Assembly: GCA_009823505.1 (NCBI GenBank) | Contig: VZQC01010581.1 | Location: 917,153 to 981,152, forward strand | DNA: 64,000 nt | Source: Rhizomys pruinosus | Lineage: Eukaryota; Chordata; Mammalia; Rodentia; Spalacidae | Reading direction: 5' to 3' | Shown here: positions 1 through 11,640 of the stretch, one piece after another | Layout: every line of letters starts with the position of its first letter | Numbering within the stretch: the first letter of the stretch is position 1 | Made by a program: the position numbers and the translations under genes | Notes under the pieces: model-generated | What the model was told of the DNA's origin: nothing | The model's input: only the letters and a program-made list of their open reading frames with translations | Databases searched by the model: none

Positions 1-142
1 CTGCTGGGGACTCAAATTCAGATCCTCGTACTTGTTTAGCAAGTATTTTATCCACATATCCATCTGCATAGCCTCTTTTTCATTCAGTCTGAGATTCTAA
101 CCCAAGGGATGGTGCCTAATCACATTTGAAAAGATAGGTCTT

Positions 143-325
143 TGGCAGGCGTGGTGGCACACGCCTTTAATCCCAGCAGAGGCAGGTGGATCTCTGTGAG
201 TTCAAGTCCAGCCTGGTGGTCTACAGAGCAAGCTCCAGGCCAGCTGGGACTAAAGGGAGACCCTGTCTCAAAAATACACCCCCCAAAAATAGAAAGAAAA
301 TACCACCCCCCCAAAAAAATAGAAA
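143..325 (+). mobile_element. B1 SINE with 15-bp TSD
   Basis: 7SL-derived B1 element. It opens with the Pol III A-box region (GGCGTGGTGGCACACGCC), has the typical internal GAGTTCAAGTCCAGCCTGG, and ends in CTGTCTCAAAAA followed by an impure A/C-rich tail. The sequence gaaaagataggtctt occurs on both sides (128-142 and 326-340), a perfect target-site duplication showing L1-mediated insertion. The open frames across it are fortuitous. Confidence 0.95.
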
Positions 326-340
326 GAAAAGATAGGTCTT

Positions 341-1165
341 CATACTGCAGTTCACTGAATCTAGAAACTCTTCACGGACCCACTCAGAAGTATGTTTCCA
401 TAGTGATTCTTAATTCCATCAACTTGACAATGAAAATTAGCCATCACACTACAAGATTTTATTTTTCCTTTGGTAGATCAAACTTTTCTGGCTGTGTGTT
501 TAAAATCTGAATGTAGTGCATGGTCCTGGCTGCTGCCCGGTACAAACTGTTCAGGGATGCATTCAGGGGATCTAGTATCATGGGAGGGGACACACACCTT
601 GCCAGAGAAGGGATGCAAAAACAATGCTAATAAAAACAAAGCAGCGCCTCAGTTCCAAGGAGTGACTAATGAGCACAGGTTCCAGCTGCTAGGCGTCAAC
701 AAGCTGAGTAATAGATCCAGGGGTGGAAGAGGTGAAGAGTAATGAGGAAGGTCAGAGATGTTTGTCACCAGTAGGGTGGCATGTCTGAAGCTCATTTTTA
801 CTGGTGACCTGTGGAGCACTCTGTGAGCCTGTGCTGCCCAACCTGGTTTAAATTCATGTGTTACAGAGGACTTTGTTTTTAATAGTTGGGAAAGAAAAGG
901 ACTTTCTTTCTTCAGGGCCATGTCCACTCAGGAGCTCTTGGTAGGTGAACTGAGGATATAGTGGTGAAAATGCTATAGTAGCTCAATAGGCGTAATATGA
1001 TCACAATAGACGTTATTGGACAGGGGAAGCAGACCGCGAAGATGCCAGTTCCTAAGGAAAGTACAAGTGTGGGAATGGAAAGGATGGAGATTTCTAAATG
1101 ATAGATAAGAGAGGTAGGGTGAAGACCCTGCATTATTTGCCTAGATAACACCCCTATGAAGCCTG
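341..1165. other. unique non-coding stretch
   Basis: No repeat, exon-like pattern or RNA gene is recognised. The longest open frames (about 90 codons) lack any recognisable protein family. Confidence 0.5.
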
Positions 1166-1167
1166 AA

Positions 1168-1625
1168 GTTCCTTTTTTTAAGCAATGTATATTTTTATTG
1201 ACTATTTGTGCAGTTCATATAATATATCTTAGTCATATTTAGAGCCCCTCCCCTATCTGCACCTTCTCATAATTTCATGCATTCTGTCACCTATGTTAAG
1301 GGCTATCAAGTCAAGTTTGCATTCTCAGATGTCCCTTGGTGTGAATTAATCCACTGGGGCCTGTTCAGCCTACCTACCATCAGTTCTTTAACAAAGACCA
1401 ACTCTGCCTCACCCAGCAGTGATCAACTGCTAAGGGTGGAGCCTCCTGCATTTCCCCAGTTCTTGCTGGTTTTTCTGATTGGGTTTGCATAAGTCTGGTG
1501 CATGCTGTCATGACTGCTGTATGTTTATATGAGCAAGTTCTCAGAAGCCTGGGAGACTCTGCTTCCTTATGGTTATGTACCACCTTTGGCTCTTAGAATC
1601 TTTCTGTTCCCAAAAATGGAATCTC
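1168..1625 (-). mobile_element. old L1 3' end, antisense
   Basis: Antisense L1 3'UTR of the old rodent (Lx-like) type. The plus strand reads T-run, TTTTTATTGA, then AGTCATATTTAGAGCCCCTCCCC and later ATCCACTGGGGCCTGTTCAGCCTACCTACCAT. The same order is seen at 11325, 14033, 24185, 28450 and 58105. It is diverged and 5' truncated, with no ORF2 left. Confidence 0.75.
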
Positions 1626-2424
1626 CTTATATCTCTGAGTCAAAGATCACTCTTCAAAAAGCTTTCTTCTATGTAAGTGATTATTGTTACCCAGGCAACA
1701 ATGGATCGTCTCAAATTCAAATTCTTGGTACTTTCCTAAACACTTTGATTATATCTATTTTCTAAGTATGTATGGATTAGGTCCTGTGCAGGTTGCAAAG
1801 TTGGTTGAATTTAATGGACTTCTTTTGTTGCTCAGAAAGAAACTCCATAGCTCACCACCATCACAACAAAAGAGCCTCGTAAATACTTCTTTCCTTCACA
1901 GGAGTTGTACTTCTGAGTCACACAGCTTTCAATTATGAAGCTAAAAGTGCTGGATAAAATGCACTCTAGCTTGATAATTACAACTTGCTGTAGTGCCATG
2001 ATCACAGCTAGACAGGGTCCAAATTCTGGCTCTGTCTTATAAGAAATTGTGATTTGTTTGGGTCATTTGGCCTTCCTGAGGTTCTCCTTCTGTCTTAGGC
2101 AAGCTGGCCTATAGATAGCAAGGGCTCCAAAGTCAAAGAGGATTGTCCTTCAGTTTGCAAATGGGGTATGTTCTCACCCACCAAGAACACATCTGATGTT
2201 AAGCCATGCAAAACCCTGAAGTAAAAGTACCATCAGATAATCAGTCCCAGGAGTGGTGTTTCTCAAATGAGTAGACTGCTATAAAGTTACCTAAAACTTT
2301 TAAAAATGGAGAGCTGAGGTACAGAGGTGTAGAGTCACCCAGTGTGTTAGAGGATGGATGGATATTAGACCCCATTTCCTGTATTTCCTGATGCTGGGAT
2401 TTTTCCTCTATGCCATTGTCGTGG
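1626..2424. other. unique non-coding stretch
   Basis: Nothing recognisable beyond ordinary AT-rich sequence. Confidence 0.45.
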
Positions 2425-2765
2425 TTTGCATGTCAACTGTCCTTTCCCAGGCTCATGGGTGTGAACACTTGGTTCCAGGCAGCTGGTGGTATTTTGGGAG
2501 GCTGTGGAACCTTTAAGAGGTAAAAATCGGCTGATGGATGCAGGTCACTGAAGGTGAACTTACAGATTGCAGCCTGAGCCTTCTGTCCTGAGTCACTTTC
2601 TGGTTTCTGTTTACCACTATGATGTGACCAGCTACAAACTCCCACACCAAAGCAGAAGCTGCAGCCACCATGCCTCCCTTCCAGGAAACTGGGAATTGAA
2701 AATAAATCCTTATTTCCCTAAATTGCTTATTTTAGGTGCTTGATCACAATGAGAAAACTAACAAA
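2425..2765 (+). mobile_element. MaLR-like LTR repeat
   Basis: Shares its block order with copies at 3859, 29267, 38025 and 42670: GGCTCATG(G)GTGTGAACACTTGGT, GCTGGTGGTATTTTGGGAGGCTGTGGAACC, later AATAAATCCTTATTTCCCTAAATTGC and a terminal GAGAAAACTAACAAATGCA. The AATAAA near the 3' side and the overall form fit an ERVL-MaLR (rodent MT/ORR1-type) LTR. The family name is uncertain. Confidence 0.6.
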
Positions 2766-2843
2766 TGCAATGATGGGATAGGAAAGATCCTTAGCATATA
2801 ATAAATGATTAACAAATCTTTATTGAATTATTCCTTCTTATTT

Positions 2844-3005
2844 AGTGGTAGTTAAGAACATAGGCTTGTGGCTCAGACCCCTGGGTTCAAATATTTGCTC
2901 TAACACTTACTAGATAGATGACTTTAACCAAGTTATTCACTCTGTGCTTCTTCTGTACAATAAGAATATTTATTTATGGAGATCAAATGAGTTACTTTGC
3001 ATGCA
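2844..3005 (+). mobile_element. MIR SINE (ancient)
   Basis: Diverged MIR. It has the tRNA-like start TAGTGGTAGTTAAGAACATAGGCT, then CCTGGGTTCAAATATTTGCTC and the core-like segment ACTTTAACCAAGTTATTCACTCTGTG, followed by a reduced copy of the 3' part. Shared by all mammals, so it marks an old insertion. Confidence 0.7.
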
Positions 3006-3203
3006 ATTTTATGTCTGTATTTTCCTCAAAGTTAGTGTTTATAATCTTCAAAATAGCACCTCACACTTTCTAAGCACTTCATGTAAATATATGTTACAAT
3101 AATATATGTTATTATTGTCATATTCAAATGCAGTGACAAGTATTTAAGTGATGATGTATCCTGGCTGATGCTTATTATCCTAAAATAGTTATTAAAATAT
3201 TAA

Positions 3204-3441
3204 GGGGCTGGAGAGATAGCCTAGCGGTTAAGAGCACCGACTGCTCTTGCAGAGGACCCGGGTTCAATCCCCAGCACCCACATGGCGGCTAAGAACCATC
3301 TGTAACTCCAATTCCAGGAGAACTCCAGTTCCAGGGGAATCCGAGACCCTCTTCTGACCTCTGCGGCATTGCACAACACAGTTGCACAAACCTACATGAA
3401 GACAGTACACTCATACACATAGAAAATAAATAAAACTAAAA
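3204..3441 (+). mobile_element. B2/B3-like SINE with 17-bp internal duplication
   Basis: tRNA-derived SINE. It starts GGGGCTGGAGAGATAGCCTAGCGG (A box), followed by the B box GGTTCAATCC. It carries two adjacent 17-bp units (3304-3320 and 3321-3337) where older copies have one. The tail is ATACACATAGAAAATAAATAAA. The TSD aaaatattaa lies at 3194-3203 and 3442-3451. Confidence 0.9.
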
Positions 3442-3621
3442 AAAATATTAAATTTTGTTCTTAAATACATCTCAAGTTCAATAATAAATTGTCACCTGAG
3501 CTATAAAGTTGAAAATGTCCACTGGTAGGTGCATCAAAGACCTAGCACTATAAGATGTCTCTGAGAATCCAGACTTCATTGACTTATGTACAAATTCTAT
3601 GATCTTTTGAAAAAGGATGTT

Positions 3622-3849
3622 GGGCTGGAGAGATAGCCTAGGGGTTAAGAACACTGACTGCTCTTGCAGAGGACCTGGGTTCGATCCCCAGCACCCACAT
3701 GGTGGCTGACCACCATCTTTAACTTCAGTTCCAGGGGAATCCGACGCCCTCTTCTGACCTCTGTGGCATTGCACGACATGGGTGCACCAACCTGTACATG
3801 CAGACAGTACATTCATACACATATGAAAATAGATAAAAAATTAAAAAAA
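3622..3849 (+). mobile_element. B2/B3-like SINE, single-unit form
   Basis: Same family as the copy at 3204, but the middle holds one 17-bp unit (AACTTCAGTTCCAGGGG), the ancestral arrangement. The flanking TSD aaaaaggatgtt lies at 3610-3621 and 3850-3861. It sits immediately before an LTR-like repeat. Confidence 0.9.
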
Positions 3850-3858
3850 AAAAAGGAT

Positions 3859-4172
3859 GTTGATGTGATTTGAATCTGAAATGTCTCCCATGGGCTCATG
3901 TGTTTTAACACTTAGTCCTCAACTGGTGGTGCTGTTTTGGAAGGTTGTGGAACTTCTAGGAAGTAAGCTCTTACCTTGAGGTTTTATAGCCTGGTCCAAC
4001 TTCATGTTCACTCTCTGCTTCCTGACATCGATGTAATGCGAACAGCCTGATGACTTGCTCCTCCCAGAATGCTTTCCCACTATGAGGAGGAGGGTGGGAC
4101 TTGTAGGGCAAAAAATAAAATAAAATCCCCCCTCCCAAATTCCTTTCTTGGCTTGTTTCCAGTAACTAATAC
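3859..4172 (+). mobile_element. MaLR-like LTR repeat
   Basis: Near full-length copy. It starts TGTTGATGTGATTTGAAT, continues GGGCTCATGTGTTTTAACACTTAGTCC and GGTGGTGCTGTTTTGGAAGG, has a GAGGTTTTATAGCCTGG segment, and ends CAGTAACTAATACAG. A short A/C-rich irregular patch (about 4110-4135) replaces the expected 3' portion. MaLR (MT/ORR1-type) is the best guess. Confidence 0.65.
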
Positions 4173-4261
4173 AGATGTTAAGTTTAAATCCCATTTAAAT
4201 TAATGTCAATGTCCAGGTTTTAGATATCTAATGTATATATAACACTATTTAAAATATCTAA

Positions 4262-4490
4262 TGGGGGCTGGAGAAATGGGTCAATGGTTAAGGGCATTGA
4301 CTGCTCTTGTAGAGAACCTGGGTTCAGTTCCCAGTACCCACATGGCAGATAATAGTCATCTTTAACTCCAGGTCCAGGGGATCCATCACTTCCTTCTGGC
4401 CTCCACAGACATTGCATGACATGAGTGCACTTACATACATACAGACACACACTCACACACACAGAATGTAAAAAAAAAGAAAACTTAAAA
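4262..4490 (+). mobile_element. older B2/B3-like SINE
   Basis: Diverged copy (GGGGGCTGGAGAAATGGGTCAATGGTTAAGG, B box GGTTCAGTTCC) with a single middle unit and a CA-expanded tail. Ends in an A-rich tail. Confidence 0.88.
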
Positions 4491-4804
4491 TCCATGATGG
4501 TATTGAAAAATGAGTAGAACATATTTCTTCTCCAAAGTGTGGGTTTGGTGGAGCAGCAATATGGTAGATAATGGGTAACATGTACCAGAACTAAGAGAGA
4601 TTAGCTTGCACTCAGGAATTTCATGGCTACAGAATAGTCCATTACAGACAGAGACAGAGACTTAGCACTATCAGAGGTCAACTCCATATAGTAGTCAGTG
4701 AGCACAGAATGACTTAGAGACCAACTAAAGTTACAAATTCAAAGAAATATTTCTTCTCAAGGAACCTTTGAGCTCATCTTGCAAAAGATCATAATGGGAA
4801 GAAT

Positions 4805-4965
4805 GGAGACTTTAAATAGGCTAGAATTGAAATCCTAATGCTCTTACTACTTGCATGCCTTGAATACATTGCTTAGCTTTGTTGAACTTTTGGTTCCTCA
4901 TATGTAAAATGGTGATAATTATAGATTTAGATATAGGAATAGTCCCTGCTGGATTATTTATAAAT
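4805..4965 (+). mobile_element. MIR-like remnant
   Basis: Carries the MIR-like end TTTTGGTTCCTCATATGTAAAATGGTGATAAT, equivalent to the CTCATCTGTAAAATGGGGATAAT part of MIR. The 5' half is weak. Confidence 0.5.
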
Positions 4966-4978
4966 GGCAGCCATTTTT

Positions 4979-5225
4979 ATTATTATTATTATTTGTTTTT
5001 TATTGATGTTTTGTGTATTTCATACATCATTTCTCAGTTCAATTTAGGCATAGTCCCCTTCCCATGCCCCCCACCCCACCCCTGTTCCTGTATTCTGCCA
5101 TACGTGTCTTGCATCTTTTTTTTTTTCACATTTTCCCCCTTTCTCTGTCTTTTTTTTTTCACATTTCCCCCTTTAATTTTATATTACTCTATTACTTTTA
5201 TGTATTTCAGTAAACATCACAAGTG
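4979..5225 (-). mobile_element. L1 3' end, antisense
   Basis: Antisense 3'UTR of the younger L1 type in this window: TTTTATTGATGTTTTGTGTATTTCATACATC, CAGTTCAATTTAGGCATAGTCCCC, CCCCACC, TATTCTGCCATACGTG. 5' truncated and T-rich in the middle. A second copy follows from 5283. Confidence 0.75.
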
Positions 5226-5282
5226 AGTATAATCATAGAAACAAGAAAGACCAGGACGCTGGAAGTTAATGGATAATATTTT

Positions 5283-5735
5283 TTTATAGTGCTTTATTGA
5301 TGTTTCATGTATTTCAGACATCATTTCTCAGTTCAGTTTAGACATATTCACCTTTCCCTTCCCCCACCCTACCCCAGATCATGTATTCTGCCATAAATGC
5401 CCTGCATCTTTCTCTCAGTCTATTTTTATGTTAGGAATTCACATTTTCCTCCTTTAATTTTATATTACTCTAAAATATGAATACATACTTTCCACTCATA
5501 TACAGTAATTACAGAGTCTGAAAGTAAGTGGTGGGTTGATTCTAGAGCCCGTTAAGAGATTTACATTGTAACAACATAGTTGCTTTCAGATAAACAGAAA
5601 TATAACAATAATGTTGTTCATCTTTCATCGGGGGATTTGGTGTTAGCATCCACAAATGAGGGAGACCATTTGCTGCTTGTTTTTCTGGGACTTTGTTACT
5701 TCACTTATAGTACTGTTTTTAGATTTTAGGTTTTA
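5283..5735 (-). mobile_element. L1 3' end, antisense, extending to ORF2 end
   Basis: Same 3'UTR family as 4979 (TTTATTGATGTTTCATGTATTTCAGACATCATTTCTCAGTT). It continues to GGTGTTAGCATCCACAAATGAGG and TTTTTCTGGGACTTTGTTACTTCACTTA, matching the segments at 50262-50330 and 63870-63955 that lie next to the end of ORF2. Confidence 0.75.
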
Positions 5736-6699
5736 CAGTGGGCTCATTCCTAGACTCATATGCATTTGTCCTCAGTAAGAGATTTCTGGCAGTTTCCCAG
5801 GGCTTTGTACTTCACTTATCAATACAAAGCAAATCCTAGAAGATAATGAAGTGTGTCTGTAACCAGACTAGTTAGAAAATCACCTGGAACTTGTTTATAA
5901 CATCATATGCTAGTGGATTGTTAATTTATAGACAACACTTGTCACTAGCTGGCAAATGAATGGTGTTTCTTCTTCTACCATTTTACTATGGTAGTTAGTT
6001 CATCTGGTAGTTAGAAAGCTCATGGAAGAACCATTTTATAGCTTTCCTTTGGAGATTTAGGAGATAGTTTCCATAAATCTGCATAATTACCAAAAGGCAT
6101 TCCATTCTTAATGGAGTACTAAAGCTATTCTAAAGCATCAGCAATGCAGCTCCATCGTAAGGGTAGGGGCAGAGAATCTGGCTGGCCCGACACTGGAACT
6201 CACTGCATTATTGATAAGGGTACTCTGGGTTAGCACATGGCTTGACCCCACTAGAATCCCAGCTTCAGGCAGGAAACAGAGAGAAATATTAAAAAGATAT
6301 CATCTTTCTAAGCTCCCTGCTTCTTTTGGAACATTTCTTATTTCTTCTTCAGAATTTTAATACATTTAAAAAATTAGATTCACTTACCATTTTGTTTCTT
6401 GTACTTTCTTTTAAATAAAAACAATAAATATGACTCGTGATATCTCTTAATAAATATTAATAGTATTCTAGTAATATAATTTAATTATATTCTAAAATTA
6501 AATAATGTACTAAGTTATTAATATGCATTAATATTCATAAATATTTTAATACATTTGGTTAATTTTGGAGGAAGCATAATAAAATAGCTATTATAATTTT
6601 ACTCATGAGGACATTGAAGTTCAAAAATGTAAAAATTCAACTGAAGGGCCTCAGGTATAAATAGTTGGATGCTGAGTTGAATGTTCACTTACTCATCCT
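5736..6699. other. unique AT-rich non-coding stretch
   Basis: Very AT-rich around 6360-6600. No gene or repeat family is recognised. Confidence 0.45.
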
Positions 6700-6895
6700 G
6701 ATCTAATGGGAAAAGCGTGGCATGAGAGGATGGGAAACCCCAGTATAATTTCCATAGTTCCTAGTCCTGTATCTTTGGACAAGGTACAAAACCTCATCAA
6801 AATGCTGAAAGCATTAACTTTGTATATCTCTTAGGACTGTTGTAAAGTTCATATCAGAAAAATGAAAGTGTAAGTGTTTCATAAGCTAGAAAACA
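6700..6895 (+). mobile_element. possible MIR remnant
   Basis: GTGGCATGAGAGGATGGGAAACC followed by CTAGTCCTGTATCTTTGGACAAGGTACAAAACCTC and TAGGACTGTTGTAAAGTTCATATCAG follows the block order of MIR, strongly diverged. Confidence 0.4.
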
Positions 6896-8281
6896 TGCAA
6901 ATAAATGGAAATACAAACAATGTTAATGACTAAATGATTCACAACATCCTGCTGCTTTCTATAGTCCTTTGAGGGTTTCCACTGCCAGTCAGTGACAGCT
7001 AGAGCTATTGGGAGAGCTTATGTCTACTGATCACTCTCTAGTGAAGCATTTAGGGCCCATGTACTAGACACTGAGAATTCATGGATGAATAAAATGTGGC
7101 CTCAGTCATCTGGGGCCTCTGTCTGGTCAAAGGAGACAATACTTAGACTAAGGTACAATTGATCGGAAACTTTAAGTGACATCTAATGAATAATGATTAA
7201 GAGCAAAGCAATGCTCTCTTTCCTAGGGATATGAAAAGTAATAAGACAGTCTTTACACTGATGATCTAGCTGTCTAATGGGGAACATGAATCAGTAGACA
7301 AATAGGGATAATGTCAACCAGAAGAGAAGGGGAGGTGTGCCAGATACTTTTACTTCAGATAGAACACCTATCCCAGTTCCATGAATCAAGCTCCTAACAT
7401 GACAAATGGGGTTAAAATACCTTCTGATCAGGTTTTGGAATCTCTTCAATTTTGGAATTTAAATGAAAAAGAAGTCTGCTAGAAGGAATTAAGCTATTTG
7501 GTAAACCTTCTGGAACAGAATAGATATAGAAAATCTGACACATGGGTTAAGTGCCAGGGGTGTCAGATGAAGTACTAGGTAGCATTTCTGGTTTATTGCT
7601 AGCCGATGGAATTTCCTGACACCTATACAGCACTGACTTCTTTATGTTGCTAACAGATTGAGGTCTCAGGAATTGTATTCAGTTCAGTAATATGAAATGT
7701 TTTATTAAGAAGAATCAATTTTATATGTCTTTCCATAATTTAGACAAAACTTGAGATTCTCATTTGATTGCCTTGAAAGGAAAAAAAAAAAAAAAAAAAA
7801 GAAAGGAAANATACATGTATATATCTACAGATCTATATATATCTAAACATATTTACAGAAGACACAAAGCCAGAGTCAGACTTACAAAATAATATGAGCT
7901 CCAATTTTCAGTATTTTTTAAAATTTAATAATTTAATTGTACAGATGGCTACTTTCAAGATTACTATTAAAGTCCTCATTACTAGAATTTTTCCTGGGAA
8001 GCTGCCTGACTCTCCCCAACTCTTCATATTTAGTCTATGGTAAGATTTTGCCCCCTGGTTGTAATTATTATCCTGTTAATCTCTGTAATATTGAGGGAAT
8101 ATCCAGTCCCAAGGTCTGATGAAAAATGTCAGGCATCTCTCTTAGTCTGGCTCAGAAACAGTGGTCACTTGACATTTATTCTTCTTGGGATCATTGGGTG
8201 CAGTGTGAAGCACTGGACACAAGAGCACCTGAGACTGACACCTTGTCTGGTGCCCAGCGTTCTGTAGAAGCAGGGAAATCT
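6896..8281. other. unique stretch with poly(A) and one N
   Basis: A run of A lies at 7782-7800 and an ambiguous base at 7810. Nothing else is recognised. Confidence 0.4.
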
Positions 8282-8333
8282 GGCGACCAGCTGGGGCTAT
8301 AGGGAGACCCTGTCTCAAAAAAAAAAAAAAAAT
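8282..8333 (+). mobile_element. B1 3' tail fragment
   Basis: Only the last B1 segment remains: GACCAGCTGGGGCTATAGGGAGACCCTGTCTCAAAAA followed by poly(A). The 5' part is missing. Confidence 0.75.
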
Positions 8334-8718
8334 AATGAAAAATAATTTAAAAAAAAACAGAGAAAACACCTGCAACAGCGTTTGTGACCTCCTTTCTATG
8401 CAACTCCTTGCAAGCCATCCTTCTGAATATCAGTATTACCCCCAATTTTTCTCCCTGAGAATCTTCAACCTCTTCATTTCTCATTAAAGCACTCTTGCTT
8501 TTCAGTTTTTGCCTTTAAAAATGTTACTCCTCTTTCTCCCATAGCCCTCACAACCCTGTCACTCATACTTGGTGTCACTCCCTGTCAGGGATCCCGTCCC
8601 CAGTACTGCGCTGTGGCACACTGTTCATGGCATCTTTCTCTTAGTCTCTTGCTAATAACAGTCCAGTAATGAAGATCTGATTTGGAATTCCATGCTTCAG
8701 AAAAGAGGTAGAGAAAGG

Positions 8719-8786
<68 letters not shown>

Positions 8787-8989
8787 AAAAACAAGTTCAC
8801 CTGAGTGATGAAAGATAATAAATGAATCTCAGACAGTGCTGGTGAACATCTCAGCCAGCGCTGCCTGGCCTGGCCATGGGCCTGCATGTGGACCATTTGT
8901 AAGGCACCTGGTGGCCAAATTCCAGAAGTGAATCCTACAACCTTAAGGAAGAACTTAGAAAATGCTGCAGAGTCATTGGTGCACTTATA
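8334..8989. repeat. unique stretch with 66-nt poly(A)
   Basis: Contains an uninterrupted run of 66 A residues at 8719-8784. No TSD is visible around the run and no retroelement body is recognised in front of it. Confidence 0.6.
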
Positions 8990-9212
8990 TATGCGCAGGC
9001 AAAACACTCATACATGTAAAATGAATAAAATAAAATTTAAAAATGCAGTGCAAGTGCACCAGTGTCATGCAGTGGCTGTGGAGGGCATCAGATTCTCCTG
9101 AACTAGAGTTACAGATGGCCGCTAGCCACCGTATAGGTGCTGGCAACTGAATCTTGTCCTCTGCAGGAGCAGCCAGTGCTCTTAACCACTGAGCATGTCC
9201 CGGTCCCACCAT
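8990..9212 (-). mobile_element. B2/B3-like SINE, antisense, with tail fragment
   Basis: From 9045 to 9210 the plus strand is the reverse of a B2/B3 element (GAGGGCATCAGATTCTCCTG, CCTCTGCAGGAGCAGCCAGTGCTCTTAACCACTGAGC). Just before it (about 8990-9040) is a sense-oriented SINE tail (GCAGGCAAAACACTCATACATGTAAAATGAATAAA), so two oppositely oriented pieces abut. Confidence 0.75.
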
Positions 9213-9255
9213 TGTCTTTTTTCTTTGTTTTTGTTCTGCTTTATTTATTTTTAAA

Positions 9256-9257
<2 letters not shown>

Positions 9258-9303
<46 letters not shown>
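9258..9303. repeat. (TC)n microsatellite
   Basis: About 22 uninterrupted TC dinucleotides. Confidence 0.97.
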
Positions 9304-9309
<6 letters not shown>

Positions 9310-9889
9310 TATATATAATTTTTTATTTTTTTGAATTTTATATATCTTAATCACATTCAGACTCTGCTCTCACACTACCAGAGGATGCTATGCAAGCCTC
9401 TAAGGAAGAAAATCGATCAATGGTCCAATCCCAGCTTTAAAGCCTAATAACCACTGCTGCATTGCATTTTTTCCAAAATCAAAGAAGTTAGAAGGCCTGC
9501 TAAGGCCTAATGGAAGAGGCATAAATGCCACCTCTGTATCAGGAATGTCAAGGTGCTATCAAATGCAAGAGTGAGAACACAGAATACATTTCTTGGTGAG
9601 AAGAGTCCCAGAGGATTTGTGGCTCTTTAATGTGGCATATCATTCAATTGTAAGTTTGTTTCTAGTTATTTGCTGCTAATACATAATAATAATAATAGTA
9701 GTAGTAATACAAATACATAAAATGATAACAATGTAGCCTATGATCTTGCTTTATGCATTTATGAAATCTTACAGTTAAATATGTATATTGTTTGGTTATC
9801 TACAAGAGCAATCTTGCCCTGTGTGAATATGAGTGTCATTATCTTTATAAACATTCTTAAGCTTTTAATTTTTCCTTCTAACTGTCTTT
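9304..9889. other. unique non-coding stretch
   Basis: Includes a short AAT/AGT trinucleotide run near 9682-9708; otherwise nothing recognised. Confidence 0.45.
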
Positions 9890-11310
9890 CAGTAGCTTAG
9901 TGCTCTAATGAAATCCAAAATAAATGTGATAAGATAGGCATTCTTATCTATTTCATATTCTAAGAGAATAATGGTTCCACCATTAACAGGAGAGTCCCTG
10001 CTCCCTTTAGGTTTCCTGTAGATGTCCTTCATCAGATGAAGGAAGTGTTCTTGTAACTCCTAGTTTGTTATGAGATTAAAAAAAATATGCATTTTGAGTT
10101 TTGTCAAATACTTTTTGCATTCATTATCATATGGCTTTTCTCTTTTAGTCTATTAACTATTCTGATTGATTTTTGAATGCTGATCCAACACTGTTGCCCT
10201 AGTTTGTCCTCCATTGCTATGACAAAACACTCTGACCGACACCAACTTGGGGAGGAAAGGGTTTATTCAGCTCACATCTCCTGGGTCTCAGTTCATCACT
10301 CAGGGAGCCCAAGGCAGGAACTCAGGGCAGGAACCTGGAGGCAAGAGCTGAAGCACAGGCCATGGAGGAATGCTGTTTACTGGCTTGCTCCCCTGGCTCA
10401 TGCCCAGCCTGCCTTCTTGTATGGTACACAACAACCTGCCCAGGGTGGCACCACTCATTGTGGGCTGGGCCCTCCCACACTTCTTGACAATCAAGACAAT
10501 ACTCCACAGATGTGGCCACAGGCCAATCTAATGGAGCCAATTCCCCAATTGAGGCTCCCTCAACCCAGGTGTGTCAAATTGACACTAAAGCTGTCCAGCA
10601 CAACTGCATTCCTCATACAAAAACTTATGTACTACCTTTCAATATATTAGGCTGAATTTGCTACGGTTTGTTGAGGAATTTTGTGTCTGTGTCCTTGAAG
10701 AAAATTGGTATCTACTAACTGACCTTGATTTCTCCCACTCTTCTTCCATTGTTGGCTTTCTTTGCCTGCTGTTGCTCATATAATTAGTTGGAAGTGTTTC
10801 TTCCTTTTCTATTCTTTTAAAATTGTGCCAGAATTCTTTTTGTCCTTAAATGTTTGGCAAACATCGCCAATGAAACCCTAGAGTAATATTCTTTTTTTTT
10901 TTCTTTCTTTTTGAGAGTAATAGTTTTTTTTTTGAGAGTAATATTCTTTGTGGAAGGAATTTTTTTAATTTTATTTATTTTTGTATGTGTATACAAAATG
11001 CACACCCATATCATGCAAGTGGAAGGAATTTTAAGTTCATTTTGTAAAACTTATCTATTTCTTTTTGAATGAATTTTAGTATTTGTATACACAGGATGTT
11101 TGTTCATTCTACCTACATTATGTAATTTATTGACATATAGATCTTACTTTCTATTTAGTTTTCACAGAATCTATTGAGATTTCCCTTCTCTTAGTGATAA
11201 TTTTGGCAGCATTTCAATTTTATTAATCTTTAATAATCAATATACTACTTTCTAGTCACATAACTTTTGTTTTTATGCTCATTAAACCTATCCAATCACT
11301 TTTTATTTCA
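9890..11310 (-). mobile_element. L1 ORF2 remnant, antisense, interrupted
   Basis: Diverged antisense L1 ORF2 from the reverse-transcriptase part, in two pieces (9890-10195 and 10601-11310) around the LTR-like repeat at 10197. Recognisable antisense blocks are TTTTTGCATTCATTATCATATGGCTTTTCTC, TTTTTGAATGCTGATCCAACA, TTGTGTCTGTGTCC..GAAAATTGGT and TTGTCCTTAAATGTTTGGCA. Many stops; not functional. Confidence 0.65.
10197..10600 (-). mobile_element. rodent LTR-like repeat inside L1
   Basis: Antisense copy of the family also seen at 38900, 55600 and 58966. In its own sense it reads TGTCAATTTGACACACCTGGGTTGAGGGAGCC, then GTGGGAGGGCCCAGCCCACAATG. It splits the antisense L1 and so is younger than that L1. 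Probably a MaLR/ERVL-type LTR; the name is uncertain. The 157-codon frame over it is fortuitous. Confidence 0.6.
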
Positions 11311-11324
11311 GATATTATATATTT

Positions 11325-11640
11325 TACTGAATTTTTTTGAATTTCATAGAATATATTTTGATCATATTTAGACCCCCATCTGCACCCCTCACATAGCCCC
11401 ACCACCAGATTTCAGGTACTCTGTCATATATATTAAGGCCTATCAAACCAAGTTTGTGTCTCCAAACAATCTTGGGTACACATCCATTTAGGGAAGCCTG
11501 GTTGACCTATCTAGCATCACACCCTTAACAGAAATCTAACTCTATCCCAGCAGTTATGGGTCACCAATAATTCCTTGGTTAAGATTGGGGCTTCATACTC
11601 ATTTCCCTTGGGGTTGATTTTTTGTATTTTTATTTTTTTT
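11325..11640 (-). mobile_element. old L1 3' end, antisense
   Basis: Lx-like antisense 3'UTR: ATATTTTGATCATATTTAGACCCCC, TATTAAGGCCTATCAAACCAAGTTTGTGTC, GGTTGACCTATCTAGCATCACACCC. Ends against a younger L1 3' end. Confidence 0.75.

Noticed and set aside
3204..3290. tRNA-like head of the B2/B3 SINEs considered as tRNA genes
   Set aside because: A and B boxes are present but there is no cloverleaf or anticodon arm; the sequence continues into the SINE body and tail.
8585..9007. 140-codon minus-strand frame with a long Phe run
   Set aside because: Created by the 66-nt poly(A).
10177..10650. 157-codon plus-strand open frame
   Set aside because: It lies over an antisense LTR-like repeat and antisense L1; the frame follows the repeat, not a gene.
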